DNA of 64,000 nt, taken from assembly GCF_002954545.1 (NCBI RefSeq), contig NZ_MSCH01000003.1, positions 310,001 to 374,000 of the forward strand, given 5' to 3'. The DNA comes from Psychrosphaera saromensis (GTDB lineage Bacteria; Pseudomonadota; Gammaproteobacteria; Enterobacterales; Alteromonadaceae). Of the stretch, positions 63,491 through 64,000 are shown one piece after another. Below the pieces are notes generated by a model. The model was given only the letters and a program-made list of their open reading frames with translations. It was not told the DNA's origin and did no database searches. Each line of letters starts with the position of its first letter. The first letter of the stretch is position 1. The position numbers were made by a program, and so were the translations under genes.

Positions 63491-64000
63491 TTGCATATTT
63501 TTTCTCGTTTAAGCTTAACAATTATTTTATCTAGCTACTTGATAAGTGGATGTCAGCCTCAAATTTCAGATTTTGTATCTCAATCTGAGCACAACCAAAA
63601 TGGTTCATTTGCCGCTAGCGTATCTAGCTCTGGTAAATACTCAGTTTCATCTTCTTTATATCATGGCGTTTCCCTGTGGGATTTGAATACCAATGGCGTG
63701 AAATACAATTGGTACCAAACACCAAAAGACCAGTCTTTTTCTATGTTTGATGATGGTAATGCAAAGGCTCAAGCCGATAACAACTTTGTGTTTGCCACTG
63801 CAATCGCGAACGACGATAGTTATGCGGTTCTTGCAGACAAAGAGAATTTTTCATTGTGGGATATAAGCACTGGCCAAAACCAAGGTTACTGGCAAGTTAG
63901 ACAATCTAAAGTGGTGTATAGAACCAAAACCATTAACGGGGCTACCAAGCAATTAAGTATTTATGATGTTGTCGATAGCAATAAATGCCTTAATCCATCG
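63491..64000 (+). CDS. WD40-repeat-like lipoprotein, N-terminal part (cut by window edge)
   Basis: An open frame runs from a TTG at 63491 to the window end, about 170 codons. There is no in-frame ATG upstream, and AAGG sits at good distance before the TTG. The N-terminus is a lipoprotein signal (SLTIILSSYLISGC, then Gln). Two WD40-like units follow (VSLWDLNTNG and FSLWDISTGQ), suggesting a beta-propeller as in related outer-membrane or periplasmic scaffold proteins. Function unknown; divergent from the FKBP gene. Confidence 0.8.
   Translation, partial: MHIFSRLSLTIILSSYLISGCQPQISDFVSQSEHNQNGSFAASVSSSGKYSVSSSLYHGVSLWDLNTNGVKYNWYQTPKDQSFSMFDDGNAKAQADNNFVFATAIANDDSYAVLADKENFSLWDISTGQNQGYWQVRQSKVVYRTKTINGATKQLSIYDVVDSNKCLNPS

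Overview
The window is a core-genome segment of a marine-type gammaproteobacterium of the order Alteromonadales. The gene orders (rpoH-ftsX-ftsE-ftsY/rsmD, the str and rpoBC clusters, fabR beside trmA and sthA, hemE-nudC/rsd), the AT-rich coding style and the protein sequences suggest a Colwelliaceae-like genus. That assignment is inference. No prophage, insertion sequence, integron, CRISPR array or defence island was seen.

Layout: (1) 1-4.7 kb: rpoH (truncated by the window edge), ftsX, ftsE and ftsY on the minus strand, with rsmD divergent. rpoH carries a perfect CIRCE (HrcA operator) just downstream of a good promoter, and ftsY carries 14 perfect copies of a 6-bp repeat. (2) 4.8-12 kb: a large sensory GGDEF/EAL protein, trmL, a lipase-like hydrolase and a DUF5610-type protein. 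(3) 12-20.6 kb: a cobalamin uptake and salvage cluster, btuD-btuC-cobT-cobS-cobU-cobQ-cobO-btuF, behind a cobalamin riboswitch, with cobC just upstream. (4) 20.7-25.8 kb: a second EF-G (fusA2), rluF, a lipoprotein built of exact 18-residue repeats, a small PGPGW-type membrane protein and a crotonase. (5) 25.9-43.9 kb: the str operon (rpsL-rpsG-fusA-tuf), then rpoC, rpoB, rplL, rplJ, rplA, rplK, nusG, secE and a second tuf. All are on the minus strand, with classical leader and attenuator structures. (6) 44-53.5 kb: four tRNA genes (Thr, Tyr, Gly, Thr), coaX, birA, murB and one rRNA operon (16S-Ile-Ala-23S-5S) with two stringent-type promoters. (7) 53.6-64 kb: a membrane-anchored RRM protein, trmA, fabR/desaturase with a shared operator, sthA, an Fe-S uracil-DNA-glycosylase-like protein, hemE, nudC, rsd, an FKBP lipoprotein and the start of a WD40-like lipoprotein.

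Together the genes form the transcription and translation machinery, sigma32 and cell-division/secretion targeting, B12 acquisition, membrane-lipid unsaturation control, and cofactor and cell-wall synthesis. No wholly new multi-gene system was found. The signals most worth a second look are regulatory or architectural: CIRCE on rpoH, the FabR-type operator over the desaturase start site, the ftsY microsatellite, conversion of the two tuf genes, and the duplicated block downstream of the 5S gene.
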